A DNA stretch of 64,000 bases from an uncultured Shimia sp. (GTDB taxonomy: Bacteria; Pseudomonadota; Alphaproteobacteria; Rhodobacterales; Rhodobacteraceae): positions 29,505 to 93,504 of the forward strand of contig NZ_CAJXIV010000002.1 of NCBI RefSeq assembly GCF_913054185.1, written 5' to 3'. How positions within the stretch are numbered: position 1 is the stretch's first letter; each line of letters opens with the position of its first letter. Below, piece by piece: positions 17,267-25,986 of the stretch. Both the position numbers and the translations under genes were made by a program. A model generated the notes under the pieces. That model did not search any database, had not been told where the DNA came from, and saw only the letters and a program-made list of their open reading frames with translations.

Positions 17267-17950
17267 ATGACGACACCCTTTGACGAAAATGACACCCCGC
17301 ACAAATCTGGCTTCTTTGCCCGACTGCGGTCCAGCTTTCTGACGGGTATCGTGGTCATCCTGCCCATTGCCATGACCATTTGGCTGGTTTGGACTTTTGT
17401 AGGTTGGGTGGACGGCTTTGTTCTGCCGCTGATACCATCAACGATCCAGCCAGAGAAATACATCGGCATCAATCTGCGCGGCGTGGGCATGATCATTTTC
17501 TTGATCTTTACCATCCTGGTGGGCTGGATCGCCAAAGGCTTGATGGGCCGGTCGCTTTTGCGGATCGCCGAAAACCTGGTCTCACGTATGCCTGTCGTGC
17601 GCTCAATCTATTCCGGCGTGAAGCAAATCGCGGAAACTGTCTTTGCCCAAACTGAGCGCAGCTTTGAAAAAGCCTGTCTGATCGAATATCCGCGGCGTGG
17701 CATTTGGGCGATTGGCTTTATCTCCACCACAGCCAAAGGCGAAGTGGCCGGCTCCGCCGCCACCACCAGCCCGCTGGTTGGGGTTTTTGTCCCCACCACA
17801 CCCAACCCGACTTCCGGCTTTCTGCTGTTTTTCCCAACAGATGACATTATCGAATTGGAGATGAGCGTCGAGGAAGCCGCCAAATTGGTGATCTCCGCCG
17901 GTCTGGTTTACCCAAACCCCAAAGATCCAACTGAGCCGCCAGAAGAGTAA
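17267..17950 (+). CDS. DUF502 family membrane protein
   Basis: A 227-residue inner-membrane protein. A helix at about 24-48 (FLTGIVVILPIAMTIWLVW) and a second at about 73-92 (VGMIIFLIFTILVGWIAKG) are followed by a soluble domain with the family blocks RMPVVRSIYSGVKQI and GVFVPTTPNPTSGFLLFFP. DUF502 proteins are widespread in proteobacteria and related to the plant COV (continuous vascular ring) proteins; their biochemical role is unknown. The gene ends 2 bp from the convergent patatin gene. The start has an AGGA site. Confidence 0.92.
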   Translation: MTTPFDENDTPHKSGFFARLRSSFLTGIVVILPIAMTIWLVWTFVGWVDGFVLPLIPSTIQPEKYIGINLRGVGMIIFLIFTILVGWIAKGLMGRSLLRIAENLVSRMPVVRSIYSGVKQIAETVFAQTERSFEKACLIEYPRRGIWAIGFISTTAKGEVAGSAATTSPLVGVFVPTTPNPTSGFLLFFPTDDIIELEMSVEEAAKLVISAGLVYPNPKDPTEPPEE

Positions 17951-17952
17951 GG

Positions 17953-18978
17953 CTAGCCATACATCTCCGCCAAATCCACCGTTCCACGCACATTCAGGTC
18001 CGCCTTGTGCGCGCTCAAAAACGCTTTGGCAGCCGCCTGACCAGCTTCTTTCAAATGCAGCAGAACCGAGGTCACTGGCCAGCTCTTGGTGGCCACTGAC
18101 AACCGGTTCATCAGCGCGTCATCAGCAATCATATGCACCTTCACCTCCCGCTTTTCTTCCCGACTCAGAGCGCCTTGTTCAATCAGCTTTTGCACAAATG
18201 CAACGGCCCGCAGCTCACTCAGGAGCGACGCGTTAAAACTGATCTCATTGATGCGGTTGGATATTTGCTGCGGCGTAACCGGCAAAGTATCCCGGCGCAG
18301 CGGATTGATATTCACAATCATCACATCTTCCGGCAAGTCCTGCCGGTACAGCGGCCAAAGCGATGGGTTTCCAGTGTAACCTCCATCCCAAAATGCCTCA
18401 GTTTTGCCGGTGGTCTGATCAAACACATTCACCGCTTTAAACAGGGTGGGCAAACAGGCTGAAGCCAACAAAGCATCGGTGCTGATCTCACGGCCTTCAA
18501 ACACCCGCGCTTTGCCGGAACGCACATTGGTGGCACAAACAAACAGCTTTGGGCCTTCATCCGCGCAGACCTGATCAAAGCTGAACTGATCCACAATGTC
18601 GCGCAGCGGATGCTCATACAGCGGCCCCATCGCGTAGGGCGAAGTCAGCCGCTGAATCATATCCGCCGCCATAAACGGCCAGCTATACTCCATCGCCCGG
18701 CTCACCATGCCGGGTGGCACGGTGGCAAACCAGGCATCCATGCCAGGCACCTGTGCCGCCCCCATCTGCTGCCAAAACCAATCAAGACTAGCCCGCGCCC
18801 CATCACGTCCGCCCTCAAGAAACCCCGCTTTCAAGGCGGCCCCATTCATCGCCCCGGCAGAGGTGCCGGTGATCCCGGCAATCTCAATGTCTTCGTCCTG
18901 CAACAGGACATCCAACACGCCCCAGGTGAAGGCCCCATGCGCGCCACCACCTTGCAACGCCAGATTGATACGCTTCAT
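17953..18978 (-). CDS. Patatin-like phospholipase
   Basis: Serine lipid acyl hydrolase of the patatin family, 341 residues. The oxyanion motif GGGAHGA is at residues 10-16, the nucleophile elbow GTSAG at 38-42 (S40), and the catalytic DGG at 199-201, so the Ser-Asp dyad is intact. There is no signal peptide, so it acts inside the cell. It starts 15 bp after bdhA on the same strand. With 3-hydroxybutyrate dehydrogenase as its partner, a role in polyhydroxybutyrate granule or membrane lipid turnover is plausible, but this is an inference from context. Confidence 0.92.
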   Translation of the reverse strand: MKRINLALQGGGAHGAFTWGVLDVLLQDEDIEIAGITGTSAGAMNGAALKAGFLEGGRDGARASLDWFWQQMGAAQVPGMDAWFATVPPGMVSRAMEYSWPFMAADMIQRLTSPYAMGPLYEHPLRDIVDQFSFDQVCADEGPKLFVCATNVRSGKARVFEGREISTDALLASACLPTLFKAVNVFDQTTGKTEAFWDGGYTGNPSLWPLYRQDLPEDVMIVNINPLRRDTLPVTPQQISNRINEISFNASLLSELRAVAFVQKLIEQGALSREEKREVKVHMIADDALMNRLSVATKSWPVTSVLLHLKEAGQAAAKAFLSAHKADLNVRGTVDLAEMYG

Positions 18979-18993
18979 GAGGCCGTCCTCCCT

Positions 18994-19767
18994 TTACAAA
19001 GCGGTCCAGCCGCCATCTACGCTGATTGTGGTGCCGGTGATCTGTGCCGCCGAATCCGAGGCCAGGAAACACACTGTGCCGCCCAACTGTTCGACAGTGG
19101 CAAACTCGCGGCTCGGTTGACGCTCCAGCATCACCTTTTTGATCACCTCGTCCCGCCCCATGTTGTATTTCTCCATAGTGTCCGGGATCTGCGCCTCCAC
19201 CAGAGGGGTCAGCACATACCCGGGGCAAATCGCGTTACAGGTGATTGGCTCCTCAGCGGTTTCCAGCGCCACAGTCTTGGTCATTCCGACAACACCATGT
19301 TTCGCGGCGACATAAGCCGACTTATACGGCGACGCGGTCAGCCCATGCGCACTGGCAATGTTGATAACTCGGCCCCAGCCCCGCGTGCGCATATGTGGCA
19401 GCGCCGCCGCCGTGGTGTGAAACGCCGAGTTCATATTGATCGCGATGATGGTGTCCCATTTATCAACAGGGAACTCATCAATCGGCGCCACGTGCTGAAT
19501 ACCAGCGTTGTTCACCAACACATCACAGCCGCCCGCATCCTCGATCAGCTTCCGACATTGATCCCCTTTGGACATGTCCGCCGCGATGTAACGCGCGTTT
19601 ACGCCAAATTCCGCCGCAATCTCCGCCGCCAGTGCGTGATCTTCATCCCGATCGGTAAAAGAATTCAGCACAACGTCCGCACCAGCCCGCGCCAGCTCCC
19701 GCGCCACGCCCAGACCGATTCCCGAATTGCTGCCCGTCACAATCGCCAATTTGCCCTGCATACTCAT
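18994..19767 (-). CDS. bdhA: D-3-hydroxybutyrate dehydrogenase
   Basis: NAD-dependent short-chain dehydrogenase oxidising D-3-hydroxybutyrate to acetoacetate in polyhydroxybutyrate breakdown. Its 257 residues show the cofactor motif TGSNSGIG near 11-18, NNAG at 86-89 (in the subgroup-specific NNAGIQHVAPI), and the catalytic S139, Y152 and K156 (YVAAK). The C-terminal WTAL ending is usual for BdhA. It is followed by a patatin-like gene in the same transcript. The start has an AGAGGA ribosome site. Confidence 0.94.
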   Translation of the reverse strand: MSMQGKLAIVTGSNSGIGLGVARELARAGADVVLNSFTDRDEDHALAAEIAAEFGVNARYIAADMSKGDQCRKLIEDAGGCDVLVNNAGIQHVAPIDEFPVDKWDTIIAINMNSAFHTTAAALPHMRTRGWGRVINIASAHGLTASPYKSAYVAAKHGVVGMTKTVALETAEEPITCNAICPGYVLTPLVEAQIPDTMEKYNMGRDEVIKKVMLERQPSREFATVEQLGGTVCFLASDSAAQITGTTISVDGGWTAL

Positions 19768-19871
19768 TTGTTGTTTCCTCTCATCACGGTTGTGCGCAGC
19801 ATATCATGCTGCACCCGCAAAATAAGGGAAATCCACACCTACCGTAATCTTACGTAAGCCTGCCATTTGGC

Positions 19872-19899
19872 AAAAAAAACGCCCGCGCGAAGCGGGCGT
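19872..19899 (-). terminator. Intrinsic terminator reading leftward
   Basis: On the minus strand ACGCCCGC and GCGGGCGT form an 8-bp stem with a 5-base loop, followed directly by a run of eight T. No minus-strand protein gene ends here: bdhA begins 100 bp further left and the gene to the right is on the plus strand. It therefore points to a short minus-strand transcript. Confidence 0.75.
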
Positions 19900-19990
19900 A
19901 AAGTTATTGAGGCAGGTTTCATACAGGCAAGAAACCTATCGAGCAGTGACACCTTTATAAGCGTTACTGCGCCGGTCTCCAAGCTAAAAG
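19872..19990 (-). ncRNA. Candidate small RNA upstream of bdhA
   Basis: The minus strand between the start of the peptide-binding protein gene and bdhA holds a hairpin (AGGTTTC and GAAACCT, 7 bp, 10-base loop, about 19915-19938) followed by a strong intrinsic terminator at 19872-19899. This is the usual layout of a short regulatory RNA of about 80-120 nt. The 5' end is not defined and no convincing promoter was found. The alternative is a cis-antisense leader of the gene at 20061. Confidence 0.35.
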
Positions 19991-20060
19991 TTTGATAAGC
20001 CACCAATACCTCGTTACTTTTTGGGTAAGCAAAAAACGAACCAACAGGATTGTTCAGGCA

Positions 20061-21878
20061 ATGACACCAATACGTTTCCCCAAAGTCACCAGTGCCGCCG
20101 CTGCGTTCGCGCTATCACTGGTCGGCACGCACACCGTTGCAGAACCCCAACATGGCATCGCTATGTATGGTGACCCGGCTTTGCCACATGATTTTGTGTC
20201 TCTGCCCTATGCCAACCCAGACGCCCCCAAAGGTGGCCGCGTCGTCACCGGCAATGGTGGCAGCTTTGATTCCCTGAACCCATTTGTGCGCAAAGGCACC
20301 GTTCCTTGGCAGCTCCGGTTCTTTGCATATGAATCCCTCATGGGGCGCAACTGGGATGAACCATTCGCTCTATACGGTCTTTTAGCCGAATCGATTGAGA
20401 CGCCAGAGGACCGCTCCTGGGTCGAATTTACCCTGCGCGAAGAGGCCCGATTCTCTGATGGCAGCCCGGTGACCGTCGAAGATGTGATCTGGTCTTATGA
20501 AACCCTGGGCACTGTCGGCCATCCCCGCTACCGGGGTTTCTGGGGCAAAGTTGGCAGCATCGAGGCCACCGGCGACCGCTCCGTGCGCATCACATTCAAC
20601 ACCGAAGACCGCGAGTTGGCCCTGATTGCAGGTCTGCGTCCCATCCTGCAAAAGGCGCAGTTTGACGGCAAAACCTTTGAAGACATCACCCTGCAGGACG
20701 TCCCGCTAGGAACCGCGCCATATGTGGTCTCCAATTTTGAAGCAGGCCGCTTTGTCACCTTGTCGCGCGACGAAGACTACTGGGGCAACGATCTGCCATT
20801 CCGCAACGGCACACACAACTTTGACGAGATCAAAATTGACTTCTTCGGTGACGGAGATGTGATGTTTGAAGCCTTCAAGGCAGGCGAAGTCTCCTTCACC
20901 CGCGAATTCAATGCGGAAAAATGGGCCTCCAATTATGATTTCCCGCGCGCCCAATCCGGCGACATTGTGAAATCCGAAATCCCACACCAGAAGCCCTCCG
21001 GCATCACTGGTTTGGTGATGAACACTCGCAAGGCTCCTTTGGATGACATTCGCGTGCGCGACGCGTTGATGCATGTGTTCAATTTTGAATTCATCAACGA
21101 CACAATGACCGGTTCCCGCCAGCCGCGCATCACCTCCTTCTTCTCCGGCTCCCTCTTGGGCATGGACGAAGGCCCGGCCCAGGGGCGCGTAGCAGAATTC
21201 CTGCAACCCTTCGCCGATCAGCTGCCCCCAGAGGCCCTCGCGGGGTATTCCTTGCCAAAGTCTGATGGCTCCATCCGCAACCGCGCCAACCTGCGCAAAG
21301 CCATGGCCCTGATGGAGGACGCGGGCTATTCCGTGGTGGACGGCAAGTTGCAAAACGCCGACGGCGAAGTGCTCACACTCGAAATCCTGCTCAAACAGGG
21401 GGACTCCGAGAACAAGGCGATTGTTGATATTTACTCCAAAGCACTCGAAGGCCTTGGCGTGGAACTGACAGTGACCCAGGTGGATGGCCCACAATACACC
21501 GAGCGCACCGCCGCCTTTGATTTCGACATCACCAACTACCGCCGCGCACTCTCGCTGTCTCCTGGCAACGAGCAGAATCTCTACTGGGGCGCTGCGGCGG
21601 CGGATCAAACCGGCTCACGCAATCTGATGGGTGTAAAATCTCCAGCCATCGACGCCATGATTAACGAGATGCTGACCTCCACATCGCAAGACGACTTTGT
21701 CGCCGCAACCAAGGCGCTCGACCGCGTGCTGACTTCTGGTCGCTACGTGATTCCAGTCTGGAAATATGCCGTTGGTCGCATTGCCCACCAGAAAGAGCTT
21801 CACTACCCCAAAGACAACCTGCCGATCTACGGTGACGGGGTGGAATGGCTGCCAAGTGTCTGGTGGCATCAAGACTAA
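20061..21878 (+). CDS. Peptide ABC transporter substrate-binding protein (family 5, YejA type)
   Basis: Periplasmic solute-binding protein of about 605 residues, longer than OppA and matching the YejA subgroup that serves oligopeptides and microcin-C-like compounds. A signal peptide spans about residues 1-27 (ending THTVA). YejA-like features are HGIAMYGDPALPHDF, FDSLNPFVRKG and YESLMGRNWDEPF. The start at ATG 20061 was chosen because it directly precedes the signal peptide. The permease and ATPase genes (yejBEF) do not follow; the next gene is a convergent P450, so the partners must lie elsewhere. Confidence 0.9.
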   Translation: MTPIRFPKVTSAAAAFALSLVGTHTVAEPQHGIAMYGDPALPHDFVSLPYANPDAPKGGRVVTGNGGSFDSLNPFVRKGTVPWQLRFFAYESLMGRNWDEPFALYGLLAESIETPEDRSWVEFTLREEARFSDGSPVTVEDVIWSYETLGTVGHPRYRGFWGKVGSIEATGDRSVRITFNTEDRELALIAGLRPILQKAQFDGKTFEDITLQDVPLGTAPYVVSNFEAGRFVTLSRDEDYWGNDLPFRNGTHNFDEIKIDFFGDGDVMFEAFKAGEVSFTREFNAEKWASNYDFPRAQSGDIVKSEIPHQKPSGITGLVMNTRKAPLDDIRVRDALMHVFNFEFINDTMTGSRQPRITSFFSGSLLGMDEGPAQGRVAEFLQPFADQLPPEALAGYSLPKSDGSIRNRANLRKAMALMEDAGYSVVDGKLQNADGEVLTLEILLKQGDSENKAIVDIYSKALEGLGVELTVTQVDGPQYTERTAAFDFDITNYRRALSLSPGNEQNLYWGAAAADQTGSRNLMGVKSPAIDAMINEMLTSTSQDDFVAATKALDRVLTSGRYVIPVWKYAVGRIAHQKELHYPKDNLPIYGDGVEWLPSVWWHQD

Positions 21879-21887
21879 ACGCAACAC

Positions 21888-21907
21888 AGGGCGCCTTCGG
21901 GCGCCCT
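21888..21907 (+). terminator. Terminator of the peptide-binding protein gene
   Basis: AGGGCGCC and GGCGCCCT make a perfect 8-bp stem with a TTCG tetraloop, 9 bp after the stop. The downstream T tract is weak (GCTCGTT). Confidence 0.65.
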
Positions 21908-21936
21908 GCTCGTTAATGGGTCACATTTGGCAAATG

Positions 21937-21980
21937 TGCACCTCCGCAAAACAGTCGCGATACAGACGCTATACCGACGT
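21937..21980. repeat. Dispersed 44-bp repeat, copy A
   Basis: This segment (TGCACCTCCGCAAAACAGTC at its left end) recurs in opposite orientation at 32330-32373 with 43 of 44 bases identical. Copy A lies between the terminator at 21888 and the P450 gene, and its last base is the first base of the P450 stop codon. It does not code for a recognisable product and has no flanking transposase. Confidence 0.85.
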
Positions 21981-23326
21981 CAGTTTCGCCGCTCGATTCG
22001 AAGCTTAATGCCATCCCGAGACCGCACTGTCAGATGGGCGATTGGCACGGGTGCATCCCCCTCTGGCGTGATCCGAAAATGCTTTAAAATCATCGACAAC
22101 ATGAGCACACCCTCAACCATGGCAAAGCCCGCACCGGTGCAAACACGGCTGCCGGACGAGAACGGAATAAAGGCCTCACGCATGCATTTTTTGCCGTTGT
22201 CCGTTTGCCACCGCGTTGGGTCAAACCCGTCCGGGTTGTCCCACAACCTTTCCTGTCGGTGCAGATGCCAAGGCGAGATAACCACCTGAGATCCCACGGC
22301 AATATCACGATCTCGGAAGTGTTCAGGACAGGTTGTCTCGCGTACCATCATTGGCACCGGCGGATACAAACGCAGCGCTTCGCGGAACACATCCCGGCAA
22401 ATCTTCATCTTGCTGACAGAGCCAAAACCCTCGGTCAAATCTACTGCTTCCTCAGCGATTTTCTCCTGCCAATCCGGGAACAGAGCACACAAATACAGTG
22501 CCCAGGCCAAAGCCGACGCGCTGGTTTCATGGCCAGCGAGGAAGAAAATCGCGACCTGGTCAACCATCTCATTGGTATCAAAGGTTTTTCCATCTACTGG
22601 ATCAACCGTTGTCATGATCTTAGTGGCCAAGTCATCCGGCGCAGTTCCCGACTCGATCGCCGCCATCCGCTCCTCGGTAAGTTGCGTGATCAACCCGCGA
22701 ATACTGGCAGCCGTGCGTTTGGTGTCTTTTCTAAAAAACCTTGGAAACCAACGTGGTAGAGGCAGGAATGCCCCCAAATTCACAATTGGTGCGCTGCGTT
22801 GATAGGTGCGAAATTCGTCAAACACCTGACCCGCAACTTCATGTTCAATCGGAATTGAGAACAAAGTCCGGAAAATCACGTCCGCCGCCGCGTGGCTGGT
22901 TTCCCCTTCGATCTCAATTGCTTGCCCCACGTGTATCTCAAGCCGTGCCACAGCAGCTTCGCTTGCAGCCCACATCGCCGGAAACGTGTCCCGCAGCCGT
23001 CCCCCTTCAAATGCGGGGTCAATAATCCGCCGTTGCCGCTTCCATGTCTCTCCATTGGTCAAGAACACCGACTTGCCCAACAACGGCTTCAGTCCCTCGC
23101 TAACCCGTTGAGATTTGGGGAAATCATCTGGCCGTTCCTTCAAGACCGTTTTTATTAACGACGGCTGGTTGATCATGTAGGAGCGGAAAAACGGCGTACG
23201 AAACTCCGCCATCCAAGCACGATAGAGCTTGGCGGGCTGTGCCGACAAAAGATCTTTGCGAAAGAGCTTCACATACTGCCGCAGCGTGACTTTTTCCGGC
23301 CGAGGCGTCGGTTTTGGAGGGATCAT
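21980..23326 (-). CDS. Cytochrome P450
   Basis: Heme-thiolate monooxygenase of 448 residues. The heme-binding loop FSSGSRVCTG places the cysteine ligand at about residue 396; the oxygen-activation I-helix is AGHETSASAL near 270, and the ExxR motif is in FREALRLYPP near 328. No membrane anchor is visible, so it is a soluble bacterial class. Its ATG overlaps the stop of an alpha/beta hydrolase gene by 4 bp, so the two are translationally coupled. No ferredoxin or reductase gene is nearby. The substrate is unknown; fatty-acid or terpenoid-like compounds are common for such enzymes. Confidence 0.93.
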   Translation of the reverse strand: MIPPKPTPRPEKVTLRQYVKLFRKDLLSAQPAKLYRAWMAEFRTPFFRSYMINQPSLIKTVLKERPDDFPKSQRVSEGLKPLLGKSVFLTNGETWKRQRRIIDPAFEGGRLRDTFPAMWAASEAAVARLEIHVGQAIEIEGETSHAAADVIFRTLFSIPIEHEVAGQVFDEFRTYQRSAPIVNLGAFLPLPRWFPRFFRKDTKRTAASIRGLITQLTEERMAAIESGTAPDDLATKIMTTVDPVDGKTFDTNEMVDQVAIFFLAGHETSASALAWALYLCALFPDWQEKIAEEAVDLTEGFGSVSKMKICRDVFREALRLYPPVPMMVRETTCPEHFRDRDIAVGSQVVISPWHLHRQERLWDNPDGFDPTRWQTDNGKKCMREAFIPFSSGSRVCTGAGFAMVEGVLMLSMILKHFRITPEGDAPVPIAHLTVRSRDGIKLRIERRN

Positions 23327-24540
23327 GAAGCCACCGAGGTAAACTTGTTGACCGGCTTCTCAATGCGAGATCCCGACGCCTTGCGCCCCTCATACCGCTC
23401 CGCCAATGTTTGTGGCCCGGCTGTAATTCGGAAATAGTCGTAGTCCCTAGGCCGATCAAAAGCGCAAAGGTATTGAAAATGCAGCCGAAAGAACCGCCAC
23501 CGCAGTTCCGCCCACCTCGCCTCGGAGAGTGTCTGCGTGAAGGCGGCCGAGAACACCAGCGGCCACCTTTTTCCATCTTCAGGAGCAACGCCTGACACGG
23601 ACACCGGATCACACAAAGCAAACGCACAGCCATCCCCCGGCGCCGTCACATCCACCCAGGTCAATTCCTCCCGTTGGCACAAAAACGCCAAATCCGCGCG
23701 CAACCGACCCGCCTTGGGCAAGAAACTCACCATCGGCACAACCTGCCCCAGAGATAGAAATCCCAGCGCGGGCCCAGTCTCGGGCACGCGCCCATCTCGA
23801 ATCAAATCCGCCAAAACAGACACTGCCAAATGCGCCCCACTGGAATGCCCGACAACCAACACTTCGTCACAATCTGATTGCAACGCCTCTGAAATCCGCT
23901 CCGCAAACTCCGTCATCCGCGCCTCCAGAGCGGGCGGATTGGCGCCCTTTGTTGAGGCTGAATAAGCATAGTCATGCATCAAGTAATAAGCAAAGAACTT
24001 GCCGTCATGTTTCTGAAACCATTGCAGAATTGGCAGAACAACAATCAGTCCAAACACGGCTGTCCAATCCGGCAACAGCATGGCGAGCCCCTTACCGATG
24101 CCCCATGCTGCCAGCAGCGCCAACAACAATTGGACCACCAAAAACAACACCGGATACAACGCCGCAATCACCGGACCTTTGCGCAACTGCATCAGTCGCC
24201 ACAAAGCGCCAGATCCAATATAGGTCCAAGCCGTCCTTAAGAGCTGCCCGTAGGTCGAAAGAATGCCCTGCTCCATGCTGTCGCGCACAATGTCGGACCA
24301 CACCAACACTTCAACGTCGCACTGCGCCTCTTGGCCCCCGATATTGCCTGCAACATGCCATCCATAGGGGCCGCCTTTGGAAGTCTTGGGCGAAAGAGCA
24401 AGTTCATAGTCAGAAATCGCCGCCTGCGCCGCGCCCTCCTTGCGGTACAACTCCCGATAACGCCGTGGATGAATCGGATCGTAGCCGGGGATATAGAATA
24501 CCCTGCGCGTCTTTACCTGCCTATGCTGGGGCTCTGCCAT
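23323..24540 (-). CDS. Membrane-anchored alpha/beta-hydrolase-like protein
   Basis: A 405-residue protein beginning with RVFYIPGYDP (beta-strand and oxyanion-like turn), then two adjacent membrane helices at about 122-174, then a catalytic-looking GHSSGAH at about 231-237 with serine 234. The overall build is a hydrolase split by a transmembrane hairpin, and no closer family is recognised. It is the first gene of a two-gene unit: its stop overlaps the P450 start. The start ATG 24540 has a GGAGAGG ribosome site. A joint role with the P450 in lipid or ester metabolism is inferred from coupling. Confidence 0.75.
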   Translation of the reverse strand: MAEPQHRQVKTRRVFYIPGYDPIHPRRYRELYRKEGAAQAAISDYELALSPKTSKGGPYGWHVAGNIGGQEAQCDVEVLVWSDIVRDSMEQGILSTYGQLLRTAWTYIGSGALWRLMQLRKGPVIAALYPVLFLVVQLLLALLAAWGIGKGLAMLLPDWTAVFGLIVVLPILQWFQKHDGKFFAYYLMHDYAYSASTKGANPPALEARMTEFAERISEALQSDCDEVLVVGHSSGAHLAVSVLADLIRDGRVPETGPALGFLSLGQVVPMVSFLPKAGRLRADLAFLCQREELTWVDVTAPGDGCAFALCDPVSVSGVAPEDGKRWPLVFSAAFTQTLSEARWAELRWRFFRLHFQYLCAFDRPRDYDYFRITAGPQTLAERYEGRKASGSRIEKPVNKFTSVAS

Positions 24541-24595
24541 CGCCTGCCTCTCCTTTGCAGACAAGTGTAACCGCTCACTTTGGCAAAATTAAGCC

Positions 24596-25348
24596 TTATC
24601 CGAGGGTTGCAAGCGCTGGAAAGGTCTCAAGAAGCCAATAAGAGAACGTCGAGAACGCACCCGTCACCAACATCACGCCAACAAACAACAACAAGCCGCC
24701 CATGACCTTCTCGATGGTACCCATGTGACGCTTGAGCTTGTTCATTACGCCCATCGCTCGATTGAGGAAAATTGCAGCCAGCAGAAACGGAATACCCAAA
24801 CCTGCTGCATAGACTCCCAATAGGATTGTACCGCGTGCGATTGAGGCCTCACCTGCGGCGAGCGACAGAATCGCCCCCAACTGTGGCCCAATGCAAGGTG
24901 TCCAACCAAAGGCAAACGCCAGTCCCAGCACATAAGCACCAAAAGCCGACCCGCCAGTTTCCCCCGTTTCAATCCGGGCTTCTCGATCCAGAAACGGAAT
25001 ACGGAACACATTCAGAAAATGCAGGCCAAAAATAATCACCACACCACCGGCAATTTTGCTGAAAAGCTCCTGATTCTGCAGGAAAAACGCGCCAAATACG
25101 GAAGCAGTGAACCCGAGAAATAGAAACACAGTCGACAGGCCCATCACAAAGAATAGGGCTGCCACAATCGCCTTGCGCCGTGCCTCTTGTTCGGTGGTGA
25201 GTTCCGACATGCTCACGCCGCTCATATAGGCCAAGTAAGGCGGCACAATCGGCAGCACACAGGGGCTGAGAAACGAGATCATACCCGCTGCCAGCGCCAC
25301 AAACATCGCGGGCAGAAGTCCCGCGTCGATGATATCAATTCCAAACAT
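24596..25348 (-). CDS. ccdA: Cytochrome c biogenesis protein CcdA
   Basis: Six-helix inner-membrane thiol transporter of 250 residues that carries reducing power from cytoplasmic thioredoxin to periplasmic CcmG/CcmH-type proteins. The two redox cysteines are visible in SFLSPCVLPIVPPYLAYMSG (near residue 30) and FGWTPCIGPQLGAIL (near residue 150), the symmetric prolines flanking each as in the DsbD/CcdA core. Its partner ccmG and the rest of the cytochrome c maturation genes are at 61.9-64 kb. It is divergent from tusA. Confidence 0.95.
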   Translation of the reverse strand: MFGIDIIDAGLLPAMFVALAAGMISFLSPCVLPIVPPYLAYMSGVSMSELTTEQEARRKAIVAALFFVMGLSTVFLFLGFTASVFGAFFLQNQELFSKIAGGVVIIFGLHFLNVFRIPFLDREARIETGETGGSAFGAYVLGLAFAFGWTPCIGPQLGAILSLAAGEASIARGTILLGVYAAGLGIPFLLAAIFLNRAMGVMNKLKRHMGTIEKVMGGLLLFVGVMLVTGAFSTFSYWLLETFPALATLG

Positions 25349-25441
25349 GCCCCACCCTTAGACCAACTCCAAAAGAAGGTCACGTGCACAGGTCGTCACA
25401 TCCCTGTGGACAGGCTGAAACATCACGCATATGTCAACACT

Positions 25442-25663
25442 ATGGATCTGGAAATTGACGCAATTGGCCTCTTGTGCCCCCTGCCCGTCTTGCGCCTGCG
25501 CAAGCGCATGGAACCCCTAAATGCTGGCGCAAAAATTCGACTGTTGGCGGATGATCCTGCGGCCATCATCGACGTACCGCACTTTTGCTCTGAAGCCGGT
25601 CATGCGTTTGTCAGTATGACAGAGACCGACGGTCATCTGGAGTTCATTGTTCAGAAAGGCTGA
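25442..25663 (+). CDS. tusA: TusA-family sulfurtransferase
   Basis: Small sulfur-carrier protein of 73 residues. The signature LDAxGLxCPxPVLxxRK is matched by [19 protein letters not shown], with the persulfide cysteine at position 12. TusA-type proteins pass sulfane sulfur to tRNA thiolation or other sulfur-transfer pathways. It stands alone, divergent from ccdA, so its target pathway is open. The ATG at 25442 was chosen because the fold starts there; no strong ribosome site is visible. Confidence 0.88.
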   Translation: MDLEIDAIGLLCPLPVLRLRKRMEPLNAGAKIRLLADDPAAIIDVPHFCSEAGHAFVSMTETDGHLEFIVQKG

Positions 25664-25739
25664 TTTACTTCAGTCCTTTAAAGGACAAGCACAACTCACA
25701 CTGTTGCGGTGGTCTGCATAATTTCAGGATGGGGGATTG

Positions 25740-25829
25740 TGGCGGAGAGACAGGGATTCGAACCCTGGAGACGGTCTCCCGCCTACACACTTTCCAGGCG
25801 TGCGCCTTCGACCACTCGGCCACCTCTCC
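25740..25829 (-). tRNA. tRNA-Ser (GGA)
   Basis: Class II tRNA with a long variable arm. Acceptor GGAGAGG pairs with TCTCTCC, the anticodon loop is CTGGAAA (anticodon GGA), the T-loop is GGTTCGAATCC, and the 3' CCA is encoded. It reads UCC and UCU codons. Confidence 0.96.
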
Positions 25830-25934
25830 GCATCAGAGCGTTGGTCAGTGACCGCCTCTCTGTGGAGCGGTGTTTAGCTGCATCTGTTGGGGGGATGCAA
25901 GAGGCAATTTCAGGATATTTTTGCTTTTCCCAAC

Positions 25935-25960
25935 AAAAAAGAGCCGCGCAATTGCGCGGC
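25935..25960 (-). terminator. Terminator of the DAHP synthase gene
   Basis: GCCGCGCAATTGCGCGGC (25943-25960) is a perfect palindrome. On the minus strand it is followed by CTCTTTTTTG, placed 27 bp after the aroG stop. Confidence 0.85.
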
Positions 25961-25986
25961 CCTTATTCGCATGACCTAACGAGGTA

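Noticed and set aside
18610..19857. A 415-codon plus-strand frame across patatin and bdhA
   Set aside because: It spans two clear minus-strand genes with intact catalytic motifs and has no recognisable domain or ribosome site.
25673..25686. Perfect palindrome GTCCTTTAAAGGAC after tusA, considered as a terminator
   Set aside because: AT-rich core with no T-run and no obvious transcript; it is too weak to call.
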